From Rhizobium sp. Leaf371 (GTDB taxonomy: Bacteria; Pseudomonadota; Alphaproteobacteria; Rhizobiales; Rhizobiaceae), in NCBI RefSeq assembly GCF_001424045.1, contig NZ_LMQB01000012.1, forward strand, positions 231,637 to 295,636: a stretch of 64,000 nt of DNA. Direction: 5' to 3'. Below, in pieces: positions 53,763 to 63,109 of the stretch (position 1 is its first letter; each line of letters begins with the position of its first letter). The translations under genes and the position numbers were made by a program. Below the pieces are notes generated by a model. The model made no database searches. It worked only from the letters and a program-made list of their open reading frames with translations, and was not told where the DNA came from.

Positions 53763-54404
53763 ATGGATCAGGGATTTCACGAGGTGCGGTTTCCGATGCG
53801 GCTGGCGCTCGGCACCAGCGGCGGGCCGGTGCGGCGCACCGATATCGTCAGCCTGTCGAACGGGCGGGAGACCCGCAACAGCCGCTGGCGGGATGCGCGC
53901 CGGCATTACGATGCGGGGTCCGGCATCCGCGGGATCGACGATCTCTACGCGGTGATCGCGTTTTTCGAGGCGCGCTCCGGCCAGCTGCACGGGTTTCGCT
54001 TCCGCGATCCGCTCGATTTCCGCTCCGGTCCGCCGGGCCGGGCGGCGACGGCAGGCGACCAGGCGATCGGCACCGGCGACGGGCAGACGGCGCGCTTCCA
54101 ACTGACCAAGACCTATGGCGATGCAGGCGGCGCCACGGTGCGCGAGATCGCCAAGCCGGTGGCGGGAACGCTGCTGGTCTCCGTCAACGGCATCGCGGTT
54201 ACCGCCGGGCAGGTGACGTTCGATACGGCGACGGGGATCGTGACCTTTGCGCCCGGCCATGTGCCCGCCGTCGGCGCCGTGGTGCGGGCGGGCTTCGACT
54301 TCGACGTGCCGGTGCGCTTCGACACCGACCGGATCGACGTCGATCTGGCGCAGTTCCGGGCCGGGCGCATCCCGACCATTCCGCTGGTGGAGATCCGGCC
54401 ATGA
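53763..54404 (+). CDS. GTA DUF2460 tail protein (g12)
   Basis: 213 aa. DUF2460: GFHEVRFPMRLALGTSGGPV, SLSNGRETRNSRWRDARRHY, GQLHGFRFRDPLDFRSGPPG. Distal-tail component. ATGA overlap with g13. Confidence 0.92.
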   Translation: MDQGFHEVRFPMRLALGTSGGPVRRTDIVSLSNGRETRNSRWRDARRHYDAGSGIRGIDDLYAVIAFFEARSGQLHGFRFRDPLDFRSGPPGRAATAGDQAIGTGDGQTARFQLTKTYGDAGGATVREIAKPVAGTLLVSVNGIAVTAGQVTFDTATGIVTFAPGHVPAVGAVVRAGFDFDVPVRFDTDRIDVDLAQFRAGRIPTIPLVEIRP

Positions 54405-55288
54405 GAGACATTCCCGAAGCGCTGGCGGCACATCTCTCCGGCGATGCGACGACGGTCTGCCATGGCTGGCGGGTGATGCGGCGCGACGGCGTCGTGATCG
54501 GCTTTACCGAGCATGACCGCGACCTCGTCTTTGCCGGCATGACCTTTCTGGCGGCAAGCGGCTTTCGGGCGAGCGAAACGGAGGCGGCAGCAGGGCTGGC
54601 GGCGGATGCCGGCGAGGTGGCGGGCGGTTTTTCGAGCGTCGCGATCAGCGAGACGGATGTGGCGGCGGGGCGCTACGACGGCGCCCGCGTCGAGCAGTTT
54701 CTGGTCAACTGGCAGGCGCCCCAGCAGCATGTGCTCCTGACCGTGCAGGACATCGGCGAGGTGACGCAGGCGGGCGGAGCCTTTCGCGCCGAGCTGCGCA
54801 GCCTGACGCATCGGTTGTCCGAGGTGCAGGGCCGCAGCTATGGACGCCGCTGCGACGCGGCCTTCGGGGATGCGCGCTGCGGCGCGAGCCTTGCCGGGCG
54901 CAGCGAGGCGGGGGTGATCCTTGCGGTCACCGGCGATGTGGGACTGCGTGTCTCCGGGCTTTCGGCCGCAGCCGGGGCCTATCGCTACGGGCTGCTGCGG
55001 ATGACGAGCGGGGCGAATGCCGGCTGGAGCTGCGATGTCGAGGACCACGCCGTCGGGACGGGGGGCGCTTCGGCGGTGCTCAGCCTCTGGCTGCCGCCGC
55101 CGGTGGCCCTGTCGGCGGGCGAGACCTTCACGGTGACGATGGGCTGCGACAAGAGCTTTGCCACCTGCCGCGACCGCTTTGCCAACACGCGCAATTTTCG
55201 CGGCTTCCCGCATATGCCGGGCAGCGACTTTTCTTATGGCTATGCGGATGGGGAGACGGTGCATGACGGACGACCGCTGTTTGCGTGA
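54401..55288 (+). CDS. GTA DUF2163 hub protein (g13)
   Basis: 295 aa. DUF2163 N-domain (VCHGWRVMRRDGVVIGFTEH DRD follows) and the C-terminal Cys motif CDKSFATCRDRFANTRNFRG; earlier RRCDAAFGDARCG. In RcGTA the hub holds an iron-sulfur cluster at these cysteines. Tail tip. Confidence 0.92.
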   Translation: MRDIPEALAAHLSGDATTVCHGWRVMRRDGVVIGFTEHDRDLVFAGMTFLAASGFRASETEAAAGLAADAGEVAGGFSSVAISETDVAAGRYDGARVEQFLVNWQAPQQHVLLTVQDIGEVTQAGGAFRAELRSLTHRLSEVQGRSYGRRCDAAFGDARCGASLAGRSEAGVILAVTGDVGLRVSGLSAAAGAYRYGLLRMTSGANAGWSCDVEDHAVGTGGASAVLSLWLPPPVALSAGETFTVTMGCDKSFATCRDRFANTRNFRGFPHMPGSDFSYGYADGETVHDGRPLFA

Positions 55289-55295
55289 GGAACCG

Positions 55296-55748
55296 ATGCG
55301 CCTTCGGGTGCTGGCTTCGGCGCGGGACTGGATCGGCACGCCCTACCGGCATCAGGCGAGCCTGAAGGGGGTGGGCTGCGACTGCCTCGGGCTCATCCGC
55401 GGCATCTGGCGCGAGATCCACGGGCGGGAGCCCGAGACGCCGCCGCCCTACCGGCCGGACTGGGCCGAGCGCAGCGGCGAGGACCGGCTGTGGGACGCCG
55501 CGACCCGCGTGATGGGGGCGCCGATCGACCTTGGCGCGATGCGGCCGGGCGACCTTCTCCTCTTTCGCTGGCGGCTCGGCATGCCGGCCAAGCACGCAGG
55601 CATCCTCAGCCGGGACGAGGCGCCGCCGGCATCCGGCGGTGCGCGTTTCATTCATGCCTATGAACAGGCAAGCGTCGTGGAATCGGCGCTGGTGCCCGCC
55701 TGGCGACGGCGGATTGCCGGCGTCTTCCGCTTTCCCGAGGTCTTTTAG
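55296..55748 (+). CDS. GTA NlpC/P60 peptidase (g14)
   Basis: 150 aa from ATG 55296 (GAGGAA upstream). Catalytic Cys30 (VGCDCLGLIRG) and His100 (PAKHAGIL). Tail-tip peptidoglycan hydrolase that would locally open the recipient wall. Confidence 0.92.
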   Translation: MRLRVLASARDWIGTPYRHQASLKGVGCDCLGLIRGIWREIHGREPETPPPYRPDWAERSGEDRLWDAATRVMGAPIDLGAMRPGDLLLFRWRLGMPAKHAGILSRDEAPPASGGARFIHAYEQASVVESALVPAWRRRIAGVFRFPEVF

Positions 55749-55750
55749 CC

Positions 55751-58700
55751 ATGGCGACGATTCTTCTGCAGGCGGCGGGGGCCGCGATCGGCAGCGTGTT
55801 CGGGCCGCTGGGCGCGATCGTCGGGCGGGCGGCAGGCGCGCTCGCGGGCTCCGCCATCGACCGCTCCATCCTCAACGGCATGACGACCGTGACCGGCGCG
55901 CGGCTGGGTGATGCCCGCGTGCCCGGCGCCGAGGAAGGCACGGCCGTTCCGCGCGTCTACGGCACGCTGCGGATCGGCGGCACGCTGATCTGGGCGACGC
56001 GTTTCGAGGAAGAGGTGCATCGCGAGCGGCAGGGCGGCAAGGCGAGCGGGCCGCGCGTCGAGACGTTCCGCTATTTCGCGAATGTCGCGCTCGGCCTCTG
56101 CGAGGGGCCGATCGCCGGCATCCGCCGCGTCTGGGCGGACGGGCGCGAGCTCGATCTCTCCACCGTGGAGATGCGGCTCTACACCGGAACCGAGACCCAG
56201 GCGCCCGATCCGCTGATCGCGGCCAAGCAGGCCGCCGGCGAAACCCCGGCCTATCGCGGCCTTGCCTATCTCGTCTTCGAGCGGCTGCCGCTCGGCAGCT
56301 ACGGCAACCGGATTCCGCTGCTGCATGTCGAGGTCGTCCGCCCGGTCGGACGCCTCGAGAGGCAGATCCGCGCCGTGACGATCATTCCCGGTGCGACGGA
56401 GCATGGCTACGACCCGGCGCCGGTCGAGGAAAAGACGCGGCCGGGCGAGGCCCGCATCCTCAACCGTCATGTCTTCCATGGCGAGACGGACTGGCAGGCC
56501 TCGCTCGACGAGCTGCAGGCGCTCTGCCCGAACCTCAAGCGCGTGGCGCTGGTCGTCTCCTGGTTCGGCACGGATCTCCGCGCCGGGGCCTGCCGGATCG
56601 TGCCCGGCGTGGAGACGCGCGCGGGCGGGCAGGAGACGCGGGTCTGGTCGGTGGCCGGCGTGGCGCGGGGCGCGGCGCATCTCGTCAGCCGCAACGGGGG
56701 CGGACCGGCCTATGGCGGCACACCCTCGGACGCGAGCGTGGCCGCCGCCATCGCCGATCTGAAGGCACGGGGGCTGGAGGTGTTCCTCTATCCCTTCGTG
56801 ATGATGGACATTCCCACAGACAATGCGCTGGCCGACCCCTATGGCGGCGCGCGGCAGGCGGCCTATCCCTGGCGTGGGCGGATCACGGCCGCGGTGGCGC
56901 CCGGACGGCCCGGCAGCAGCGACAACACGCCGGCCGTGCGGGGCGAGATCGCCGCCTTTTGCGGGAACGGCACGGCTGACGAGCGGTACCGGGCCTTCGT
57001 GCTGCACCATGCGCGGCTGGCGCGGGACGCGGGCGGCGTCCACGGCTTCATCATCGGCTCGGAGCTGCGCGGCCTGACGACGCTGCGCGACGGGACCGGC
57101 GGCTTTCCCTTCGTCGAGGCGCTGACGGCGCTGGCTCAGGACGTGCGCGGCGTGGTGGGACCGGCAACACGGCTGACCTACGGCGCCGACTGGAGCGAAT
57201 ATTTCGGCTATCACCCGGACGACGGATCGGGCGACGTTCACTTCCATCTCGATCCGCTCTGGGCCTCGCCCGCGATCGACGCGGTCGGCATCGACAGTTA
57301 CCTGCCGCTGTCGGACTGGCGGGACGGCGATATCGCCGGGGGCAATCCGGACGGTCAGCGGACGCCGGAGGACGGCGACGCGCTGCAGGCGATGCATGCC
57401 GGTGGCGAGGGCTTCGACTGGTATTATGCGAGCGCTGCCGATCGCGAGGCCCGGCGGCGCACGCCGATCAGCGACGGGCAGGCCGGCAAGCCCTGGGTGT
57501 TTCGCGCCAAGGACATCGGCGCCTGGTGGGCGAACGCGCATCACCCGCGCATCGGCGGTATCGAGCAGGCCGCGCCGACGGCCTGGGTGCCGCGCATGAA
57601 GCCGGTCTGGTTTACCGAGACCGGATGCCCGGCGATCGACAAGGGCGCCAACCAGCCGAATGTCTTTTCCGATCCGAAATCCTCCGAGAGCGCGGTGCCG
57701 TATTTTTCGGCCGGCGGCCGCAGCGACGCGCTGCAGCGCCGGGTTCTGGAGGCAAGCCACGCCTTCTGGCAGGCCGCGGACGCGCCCGCGGGCGTCGATC
57801 CCGACCACATGTTCGTCTGGACCTGGGATGCGCGGCCGCAGCCGGCCTTTCCGGGCGATCTCGATACCTGGGCGGATGGCCGCAACTGGCAGACCGGCCA
57901 CTGGCTGAACGGCCGGCTGGGCACGGCGACGATGGCCGACACGATCGCGGCCATCCTGTCCGATCACCACTTTGCCGAGGGCGATACGCGCCTCGTCTGC
58001 GGCGATCTCGGCGGCTATGTGCAGGCCGAACAGATGTCGGCGCGCGACCTGCTGGAGCCGCTGATGGCGGCCGGCAGCATCGATGCGGTGGAGCGGGACG
58101 GGCGGCTGGTCTTCCGCTCGCGCCTGCTGCAGGCCGGCCCGCCGGTGCGGCTCGACACGCTGGCGGAGGGGAAGGACGCGGCCTTGCTGGAGGACCTGCG
58201 CGGTGATGCCGGCGACTTCGCCCGCGAGGCGATCCTCGACCATCTCGACCCCATGAACGACTATGGCCGGACGACGGCGCGCTCGCGCCGGGCCGCACCC
58301 GGCAACGAGCGGCTGCTGCGGCTGTCGCTGGCGGGCGCGCTGCACGAGGCGGCGGCGACCGATGCCGTGGAGGCGGCCCTGCGCGACCACCAGGCCGGGC
58401 GACGGCGGGTAAGCTTTGCGCTGTCGCCGACCGCGATCGGCCCCGTGCCGGGGGATGTCGCGACGTTCGAACAGGGGCCGGCCGGGACCTTCCTCATCGA
58501 GCGGATCGACGATGGCGACGTGCGCCGGGTGGAGGCGCGCGGCATCGTCACCGGCGGCGCCAGCCGCTTCGTGCCGGAGACGCGCACGCCGACCGTCGGC
58601 CACAGCGCCGCCTCCGCCTTCTCGCCGCTCGTTCACCTGATGGACCTGCCGCGCTACACGGACGGCGAGGCCGCCGGCTTTGCGCGGGCGGCGGTCTTCG

Positions 58701-59548
58701 CGCGGCCCTGGACGGCCGTGACGCTCTCGGCCTCGCCGACGCGCGAGGGTTTTGCCGCGCGCCTGTCGCTCGCGCGGCCGGCGCGCACCGGGACGCTGGC
58801 CGAGGCTCTCGGCCCCGGCGTCTCCGGGCGGTTCGACCGTGCGAACAGCCTGGTCCTCGACCTTCTTGCGGGCGAACTGACCGCGCTGAGCGACCTGGCG
58901 CTGTTCGGCGGCGAGAACCGCATGGCCGTGCTGTCGCGCAACGGGGCCTTGGAAATTCTGGGCTTCGGTCTCGCCGACGAGATCGCGCCCGGACGCTGGC
59001 GATTGTCGCGGCTCCTGCGCGGGCTGGGCGGTTCCACGGATGCGCAGGCGGCGGGTGCGGCGGCCGGTGCCGCGATCGTGATGCTCGACGCGGCCGTGCA
59101 GCCGCTGGGCTTGAGCAGTGCGGAAGCGGGGCAGGCCCTCAACTGGATCGTCGAGGCGCAGGGCCGTCCGGCCGGCGCGGCGCAGACCTACGCCTTTGCC
59201 GGCGGCCTGCGGGCGGAAACGCCGCTGGCGCCGGTGCATATCCGCGCGCGGCGGGATGCGGGCGGCAACCTCACGCTCCGCTGGATCCGCTGCGCCCGCG
59301 CCTCGGCCGACGCCTGGCTCGACGGGGAAACGCCGCTGGACGAGCCCGTCGAGGCCTACCGGATCGAGATCCTCTCGGGGACGCAGGTCCTGCGCCGGGG
59401 CGAGACGACCGCGGCCGAATTCGCCTATCCGCTGGCGCAGGAAATCGCGGATTTCGGGTCGCGGCAGAGCCAGCTTTCCGTGCGGGTGCGCCAGAGGGGG
59501 CAGGTGGTGGCGCTCGGGCTTGCCGCCGAGGCGCTGCTGGCCGTCTGA
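55751..59548 (+). CDS. GTA megatron baseplate multidomain protein (g15)
   Basis: 1265 aa. N-terminal membrane-like region, GTA TIM-barrel (about 430-720: FIIGSELRGLTTLRDGTGGF; DWSEYFGYHPDDGSGDVHFH), phage tail-3-type domain (about 780-950), and a C-terminal receptor-like domain. It closes the tail and contacts the recipient. Last gene of the cluster; stop at 59548 with 178 bp to feuN. Confidence 0.95.
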   Translation: MATILLQAAGAAIGSVFGPLGAIVGRAAGALAGSAIDRSILNGMTTVTGARLGDARVPGAEEGTAVPRVYGTLRIGGTLIWATRFEEEVHRERQGGKASGPRVETFRYFANVALGLCEGPIAGIRRVWADGRELDLSTVEMRLYTGTETQAPDPLIAAKQAAGETPAYRGLAYLVFERLPLGSYGNRIPLLHVEVVRPVGRLERQIRAVTIIPGATEHGYDPAPVEEKTRPGEARILNRHVFHGETDWQASLDELQALCPNLKRVALVVSWFGTDLRAGACRIVPGVETRAGGQETRVWSVAGVARGAAHLVSRNGGGPAYGGTPSDASVAAAIADLKARGLEVFLYPFVMMDIPTDNALADPYGGARQAAYPWRGRITAAVAPGRPGSSDNTPAVRGEIAAFCGNGTADERYRAFVLHHARLARDAGGVHGFIIGSELRGLTTLRDGTGGFPFVEALTALAQDVRGVVGPATRLTYGADWSEYFGYHPDDGSGDVHFHLDPLWASPAIDAVGIDSYLPLSDWRDGDIAGGNPDGQRTPEDGDALQAMHAGGEGFDWYYASAADREARRRTPISDGQAGKPWVFRAKDIGAWWANAHHPRIGGIEQAAPTAWVPRMKPVWFTETGCPAIDKGANQPNVFSDPKSSESAVPYFSAGGRSDALQRRVLEASHAFWQAADAPAGVDPDHMFVWTWDARPQPAFPGDLDTWADGRNWQTGHWLNGRLGTATMADTIAAILSDHHFAEGDTRLVCGDLGGYVQAEQMSARDLLEPLMAAGSIDAVERDGRLVFRSRLLQAGPPVRLDTLAEGKDAALLEDLRGDAGDFAREAILDHLDPMNDYGRTTARSRRAAPGNERLLRLSLAGALHEAAATDAVEAALRDHQAGRRRVSFALSPTAIGPVPGDVATFEQGPAGTFLIERIDDGDVRRVEARGIVTGGASRFVPETRTPTVGHSAASAFSPLVHLMDLPRYTDGEAAGFARAAVFARPWTAVTLSASPTREGFAARLSLARPARTGTLAEALGPGVSGRFDRANSLVLDLLAGELTALSDLALFGGENRMAVLSRNGALEILGFGLADEIAPGRWRLSRLLRGLGGSTDAQAAGAAAGAAIVMLDAAVQPLGLSSAEAGQALNWIVEAQGRPAGAAQTYAFAGGLRAETPLAPVHIRARRDAGGNLTLRWIRCARASADAWLDGETPLDEPVEAYRIEILSGTQVLRRGETTAAEFAYPLAQEIADFGSRQSQLSVRVRQRGQVVALGLAAEALLAV

Positions 59549-59726
59549 GGCGGCCTTTGCCGACCGTGGCGGACCGCGAGGGCGAAACCGCTGGCGGGCG
59601 CGCAGATCAGGGGGTATCAGGGCTTGATCCGGAGCGGAGAGAATGGCGTGAGTCGCGCATTCATTCGCCATTCAGGCAGGGACACCTAATAGACACGCAA
59701 CACCTCGGAAATGCGAAAGTGCGTTC

Positions 59727-60026
59727 ATGCCGTCACCGCTGATCATCGCGATGCTCGCCGGAAGCCTGGCCGGAAGCCTGATGCTGCTGTCGCTGCCGAC
59801 GGCGGCAGCACCGTTCGCGGTCACGCCCGCCATCGGCACCGTCGAGGCCCTGGAGGCCGCGCCCGTTTCCGGCGATTGCAGTTCGGCGGCCTCGGAGGTC
59901 GTCGAGAAGACCGGCGGCGATCTCCTGTCGGTGCAGCTGACCTCCGACGGGCAATGCGTGGTGACCGTGCTCATTCCCGGCAATGGCGGACGGCCGAAGA
60001 AGGTGACGATGCGGGTGCCGATGTAG
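59727..60026 (+). CDS. feuN: Small periplasmic protein, FeuN-like
   Basis: 99 aa with a signal peptide (LIIAMLAGSLAGSLMLLSLP, cleavage near AAA) and a short mature domain with two Cys (SGDCSSAA and SDGQCVV). Position directly upstream of feuP and size match FeuN, the periplasmic modulator of FeuQ described in Sinorhizobium. Similarity to FeuN cannot be scored here; the assignment is by context. Confidence 0.6.
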   Translation: MPSPLIIAMLAGSLAGSLMLLSLPTAAAPFAVTPAIGTVEALEAAPVSGDCSSAASEVVEKTGGDLLSVQLTSDGQCVVTVLIPGNGGRPKKVTMRVPM

Positions 60027-60146
60027 ATCGGCGCCGCGCGCCGGCCGTGCCGCTTCCCTCCGGGGGCGGAGAGCGGCTATGAACGCAATGCAGCCGGGCT
60101 TGCCCGGTAGGGTCCGTGACGACGGACAGACGGAGAGTGATATCGG

Positions 60147-60839
60147 ATGCGCATTCTGGTGGTCGAAGACGACGTCAACCTCAACCGGCAGCTGGCCGAC
60201 ACGCTGAAGGAAGCGGGCTATGTCGTGGACCAGGCCTTCGATGGCGAAGAGGGGCACTATCTCGGCGAGGGCGAGCCCTACGACGCGATCATCCTCGACA
60301 TCGGCCTGCCCGAAATGGACGGCATCACGGTGCTGGAAAAATGGCGCGCCGCCGGACGCCGCATGCCGGTGCTGATCCTCACGGCCCGCGACCGTTGGAG
60401 CGACAAGGTCGCCGGCATCGATGCCGGGGCCGACGACTACGTGACGAAACCCTTCCACGTCGAGGAGGTGCTGGCCCGCATCCGCGCGCTGATCCGTCGC
60501 GCGGCCGGCCACGCGACGTCCGAGATCGTCTGCGGCCCGGTGCGGCTCGACACCAAGGGCTCTAAGGCGACGGTCAACGGCGTCGCGCTGAAACTCACCT
60601 CGCACGAATTCCGGCTGCTCTCCTACCTGATGCACCATATGGGCCAGGTGGTCTCGCGCACCGAACTGGTCGAGCACATGTACGACCAGGATTTCGACCG
60701 CGATTCCAACACGATCGAGGTCTTCGTCGGCCGGCTGCGCAAGAAGATCGGCAACGACCTGATCGAGACCGTGCGCGGGCTCGGCTACCGGATGCAGGCG
60801 CCGGGTGTCGCTGAAAAAGGCATGGCGGAAAAGTCTTGA
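60147..60839 (+). CDS. feuP: Response regulator FeuP (OmpR/PhoB type)
   Basis: 230 aa. Receiver with Asp8/Asp9, phosphorylated Asp51 (ILDIGLPEMDG) and Lys101; winged-helix output (TSHEFRLLSYLMHHMGQVVS, DSNTIEVFVGRLRKKIG). FeuP controls cyclic glucan export and osmotic response in rhizobia. Its 3' end overlaps feuQ if the GTG start is used. Confidence 0.9.
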   Translation: MRILVVEDDVNLNRQLADTLKEAGYVVDQAFDGEEGHYLGEGEPYDAIILDIGLPEMDGITVLEKWRAAGRRMPVLILTARDRWSDKVAGIDAGADDYVTKPFHVEEVLARIRALIRRAAGHATSEIVCGPVRLDTKGSKATVNGVALKLTSHEFRLLSYLMHHMGQVVSRTELVEHMYDQDFDRDSNTIEVFVGRLRKKIGNDLIETVRGLGYRMQAPGVAEKGMAEKS

Positions 60840-62265
60840 GGCAGACGCTGCCCAACAAACGCCGGCACGGCTGATGCTGCGGCTGCAATCCCTCACCGCG
60901 CGCGTTCTGCTCGTCTCCACCATCTGGGCGGCGGCGGCGCTCGTGGTGATCGGCGTCGTGATCTCGACGCTTTACCGGCAGGGCTCCGAGCGCGGCTTTC
61001 AGGATCTGCTGCGGGCGCAGCTCTACAACGTCATCAACTCGATCGTCGTCAACGACAAGGGGGTGCTCGCCGGCAGTCCGCAGCTCGGCGACCTCCGGTT
61101 CTCGCAGCCGCAGACGGGCTGGTACTGGATCGTCGAGCCGATCGGCGAGTTCAACACGCCGCCGCTCGTCTCGACCTCGCTCGGCTCCGGAAAGCTGCCG
61201 ATCGTCAGCGTCGACGAGGTGCCGTTCGACATCCGCTACGAGCGATTCTACACGACGCTCGACAGCTTTGGCAACGAGGTCGAGGTGGCCGAGACCGAGG
61301 TGGTGCTCGACATTCAGGGCCGCACCGCGCGGTTCCGCATCGCCGGCAACCGCGATGTGCTGGAAGCCGATATCAACGATTTCAACCGCAACCTCTATCT
61401 GGCCCTGGCGATCTTCGGCTTCGGCGGGCTCGGCATGAACGCGCTCGCCATCCTGTTCGGCCTGCGCCCGCTGGACCAGGCGCGCCGGTCGCTCGAAAAG
61501 ATCCGGGCGGGCGAGAGCGAACGGCTGGACGGGGAGTTTCCGCGCGAGATCCAGCCGCTGGCAAGCGAGGTCAACGCGCTGATCGACAGCAACCGGCGCA
61601 TCATCGAGCGGGCGCGCATGCAGGTGGGCAACCTCGCCCATTCGCTGAAGACGCCGCTTGCCGTGCTGATCAACGAGGCGCGCGTGCTGGAGCCGCCGCA
61701 TGGCGAGCTGGTGCGCAGCCAGGCCGACGCCATGCAGGTGCAGGTGCAATCCTATCTCAACCGCGCGCGGATCGCCGCCCAGCGCGAATCGGTGCTGGCC
61801 CGCACCGAGGTCGAGCAGGCGCTGGAGCGGCTGGTGCGGGTGATGCGCCGCCTGCATGCGGAAAAGACCTTCCACCTGACGATCTCGCCGCCGAACCTGG
61901 TTCTGGCGATGGAGCAGCAGGATGTGGAGGAGACGGTCGGCAACCTGCTCGACAATGCCGCGCGCTATGCGCGGACGGAGGTCCGGATCACGGCGCATCT
62001 CTCGGCCGAAGGCGTGCAGGGGCTCGATCCCGGACGGCGCGCCTGGATCACGGTCGATGTCGAGGATGACGGGCCGGGCATCGAGCCGGAACAGATCGCC
62101 ATGGCGATGAAGCGCGGCCGACGGCTGGACGAGAGCAAGCCGGGCACCGGCCTCGGCCTCTCGATCGTGCGGGAGATCGCCGGCGAATATCACGGGACGC
62201 TGGCCATGGACCGGGCCGAGATCGGCGGTCTCAAGGCGACGCTGGTGCTGCCCGCGGCCTCCTGA
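60805..62265 (+). CDS. feuQ: Sensor kinase FeuQ
   Basis: 486 aa from GTG 60805 (ATG 60874 is an alternative; neither has a strong SD). Two membrane helices (about 33-55 and 197-220) flank a periplasmic sensor domain; HisKA with His279 in LAHSLKTPLAVL, N box NLLDNAARYA, DDGPGIEPEQ and GTGLGLSIV. Phosphorylates FeuP in response to osmotic cues, probably modulated by FeuN. Confidence 0.92.
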   Translation: MSLKKAWRKSLEADAAQQTPARLMLRLQSLTARVLLVSTIWAAAALVVIGVVISTLYRQGSERGFQDLLRAQLYNVINSIVVNDKGVLAGSPQLGDLRFSQPQTGWYWIVEPIGEFNTPPLVSTSLGSGKLPIVSVDEVPFDIRYERFYTTLDSFGNEVEVAETEVVLDIQGRTARFRIAGNRDVLEADINDFNRNLYLALAIFGFGGLGMNALAILFGLRPLDQARRSLEKIRAGESERLDGEFPREIQPLASEVNALIDSNRRIIERARMQVGNLAHSLKTPLAVLINEARVLEPPHGELVRSQADAMQVQVQSYLNRARIAAQRESVLARTEVEQALERLVRVMRRLHAEKTFHLTISPPNLVLAMEQQDVEETVGNLLDNAARYARTEVRITAHLSAEGVQGLDPGRRAWITVDVEDDGPGIEPEQIAMAMKRGRRLDESKPGTGLGLSIVREIAGEYHGTLAMDRAEIGGLKATLVLPAAS

Positions 62266-62422
62266 GCAGACACGCTGACGGTCCGGCGTGCTTTTTCGAC
62301 ACCGCTCGGGCGGAAATGCACGGACGCCCGCGCTTATTTCGCGATGCGCTGTTGCCCGCATTTTGCGGCGGTGCAAAATAAGCGCTTCGACCGTTCCCGA
62401 TGAAGCCGGATCCGCATTGCGC

Positions 62423-62881
62423 ATGACAGACAGACACCGCTTTTCCCGCACGATCCGGACACTGGCAACCGCAGGGCTTCTGGTCGCGCTCGGGGTGGCC
62501 GGCGGCTGCGCCTCCCGCGCCACCGGCGGCAAGGCGGCCGCGCTGGGCGGCGTGGCGACACGCAGCGGCGCCTCTTCCTCCTTCATCGCGGCGCTCGGAA
62601 ACGGCATCATCGGCCAGATCGCCGGCATCAAGCTCTCGGGGGCCGACCGCCAGAGAGCGCTCGAAGCGGAATATCGCGCCCTGGAGGCCGCACCGGGCGG
62701 CCAGCCCGTCGTCTGGCAGGGCAGCGGCATCCGCGGCTCGGTCGTCGGCGCCGCCCCCTATCAGGTGGGCTCTCAGAACTGCCGGCAGTACAGCCATACG
62801 GTGACGGTGGGAGCGACCGACAGCGTGGCGCGCGGCGTCGCCTGCCGCAATGCCGACGGCAGCTGGACGCCGCTGATCTGA
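62423..62881 (+). CDS. Lipoprotein, RT0821/Lpp0805-like surface antigen family
   Basis: 152 aa from ATG 62423. Lipobox VAGGC within a signal peptide (LATAGLLVALGVAGGCASRA), then a Gly-rich region and C-terminal domain SQNCRQYSHTVTVGATDSVA, ACRNADGSWTPL. Similar to 17-kDa surface antigen-type lipoproteins. Outer-membrane or periplasmic. Confidence 0.85.
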   Translation: MTDRHRFSRTIRTLATAGLLVALGVAGGCASRATGGKAAALGGVATRSGASSSFIAALGNGIIGQIAGIKLSGADRQRALEAEYRALEAAPGGQPVVWQGSGIRGSVVGAAPYQVGSQNCRQYSHTVTVGATDSVARGVACRNADGSWTPLI

Positions 62882-63109
62882 GCGTCGTCTCCCGGCCGAG
62901 TGCGACCTTTCGCCGGAGCGCGCCCGCCCGTTTCGCGCCTCAATTTTTCGTCATGCTCGCTTTGGCGATTGGAACCCGGCTGCCTGCATAGTATGGCAGC
63001 ATAGGACGGCTGCGGCGCAGGACGGCTCGTCCTGCGTTTTTGCAGCGCGGACAGGGGGATGGCGGAGGTGCCGCATCCTCGTGCCGAAGATGGGCTTGAA
63101 AGACTGGAC

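Noticed and set aside
55745-59671. Minus-strand open frame of 1308 codons opposite the megatron gene
   Set aside because: Antisense shadow of a high-GC3 gene: Arg/Pro/Gly/His-rich product without family features, while the plus strand is a recognised GTA protein.
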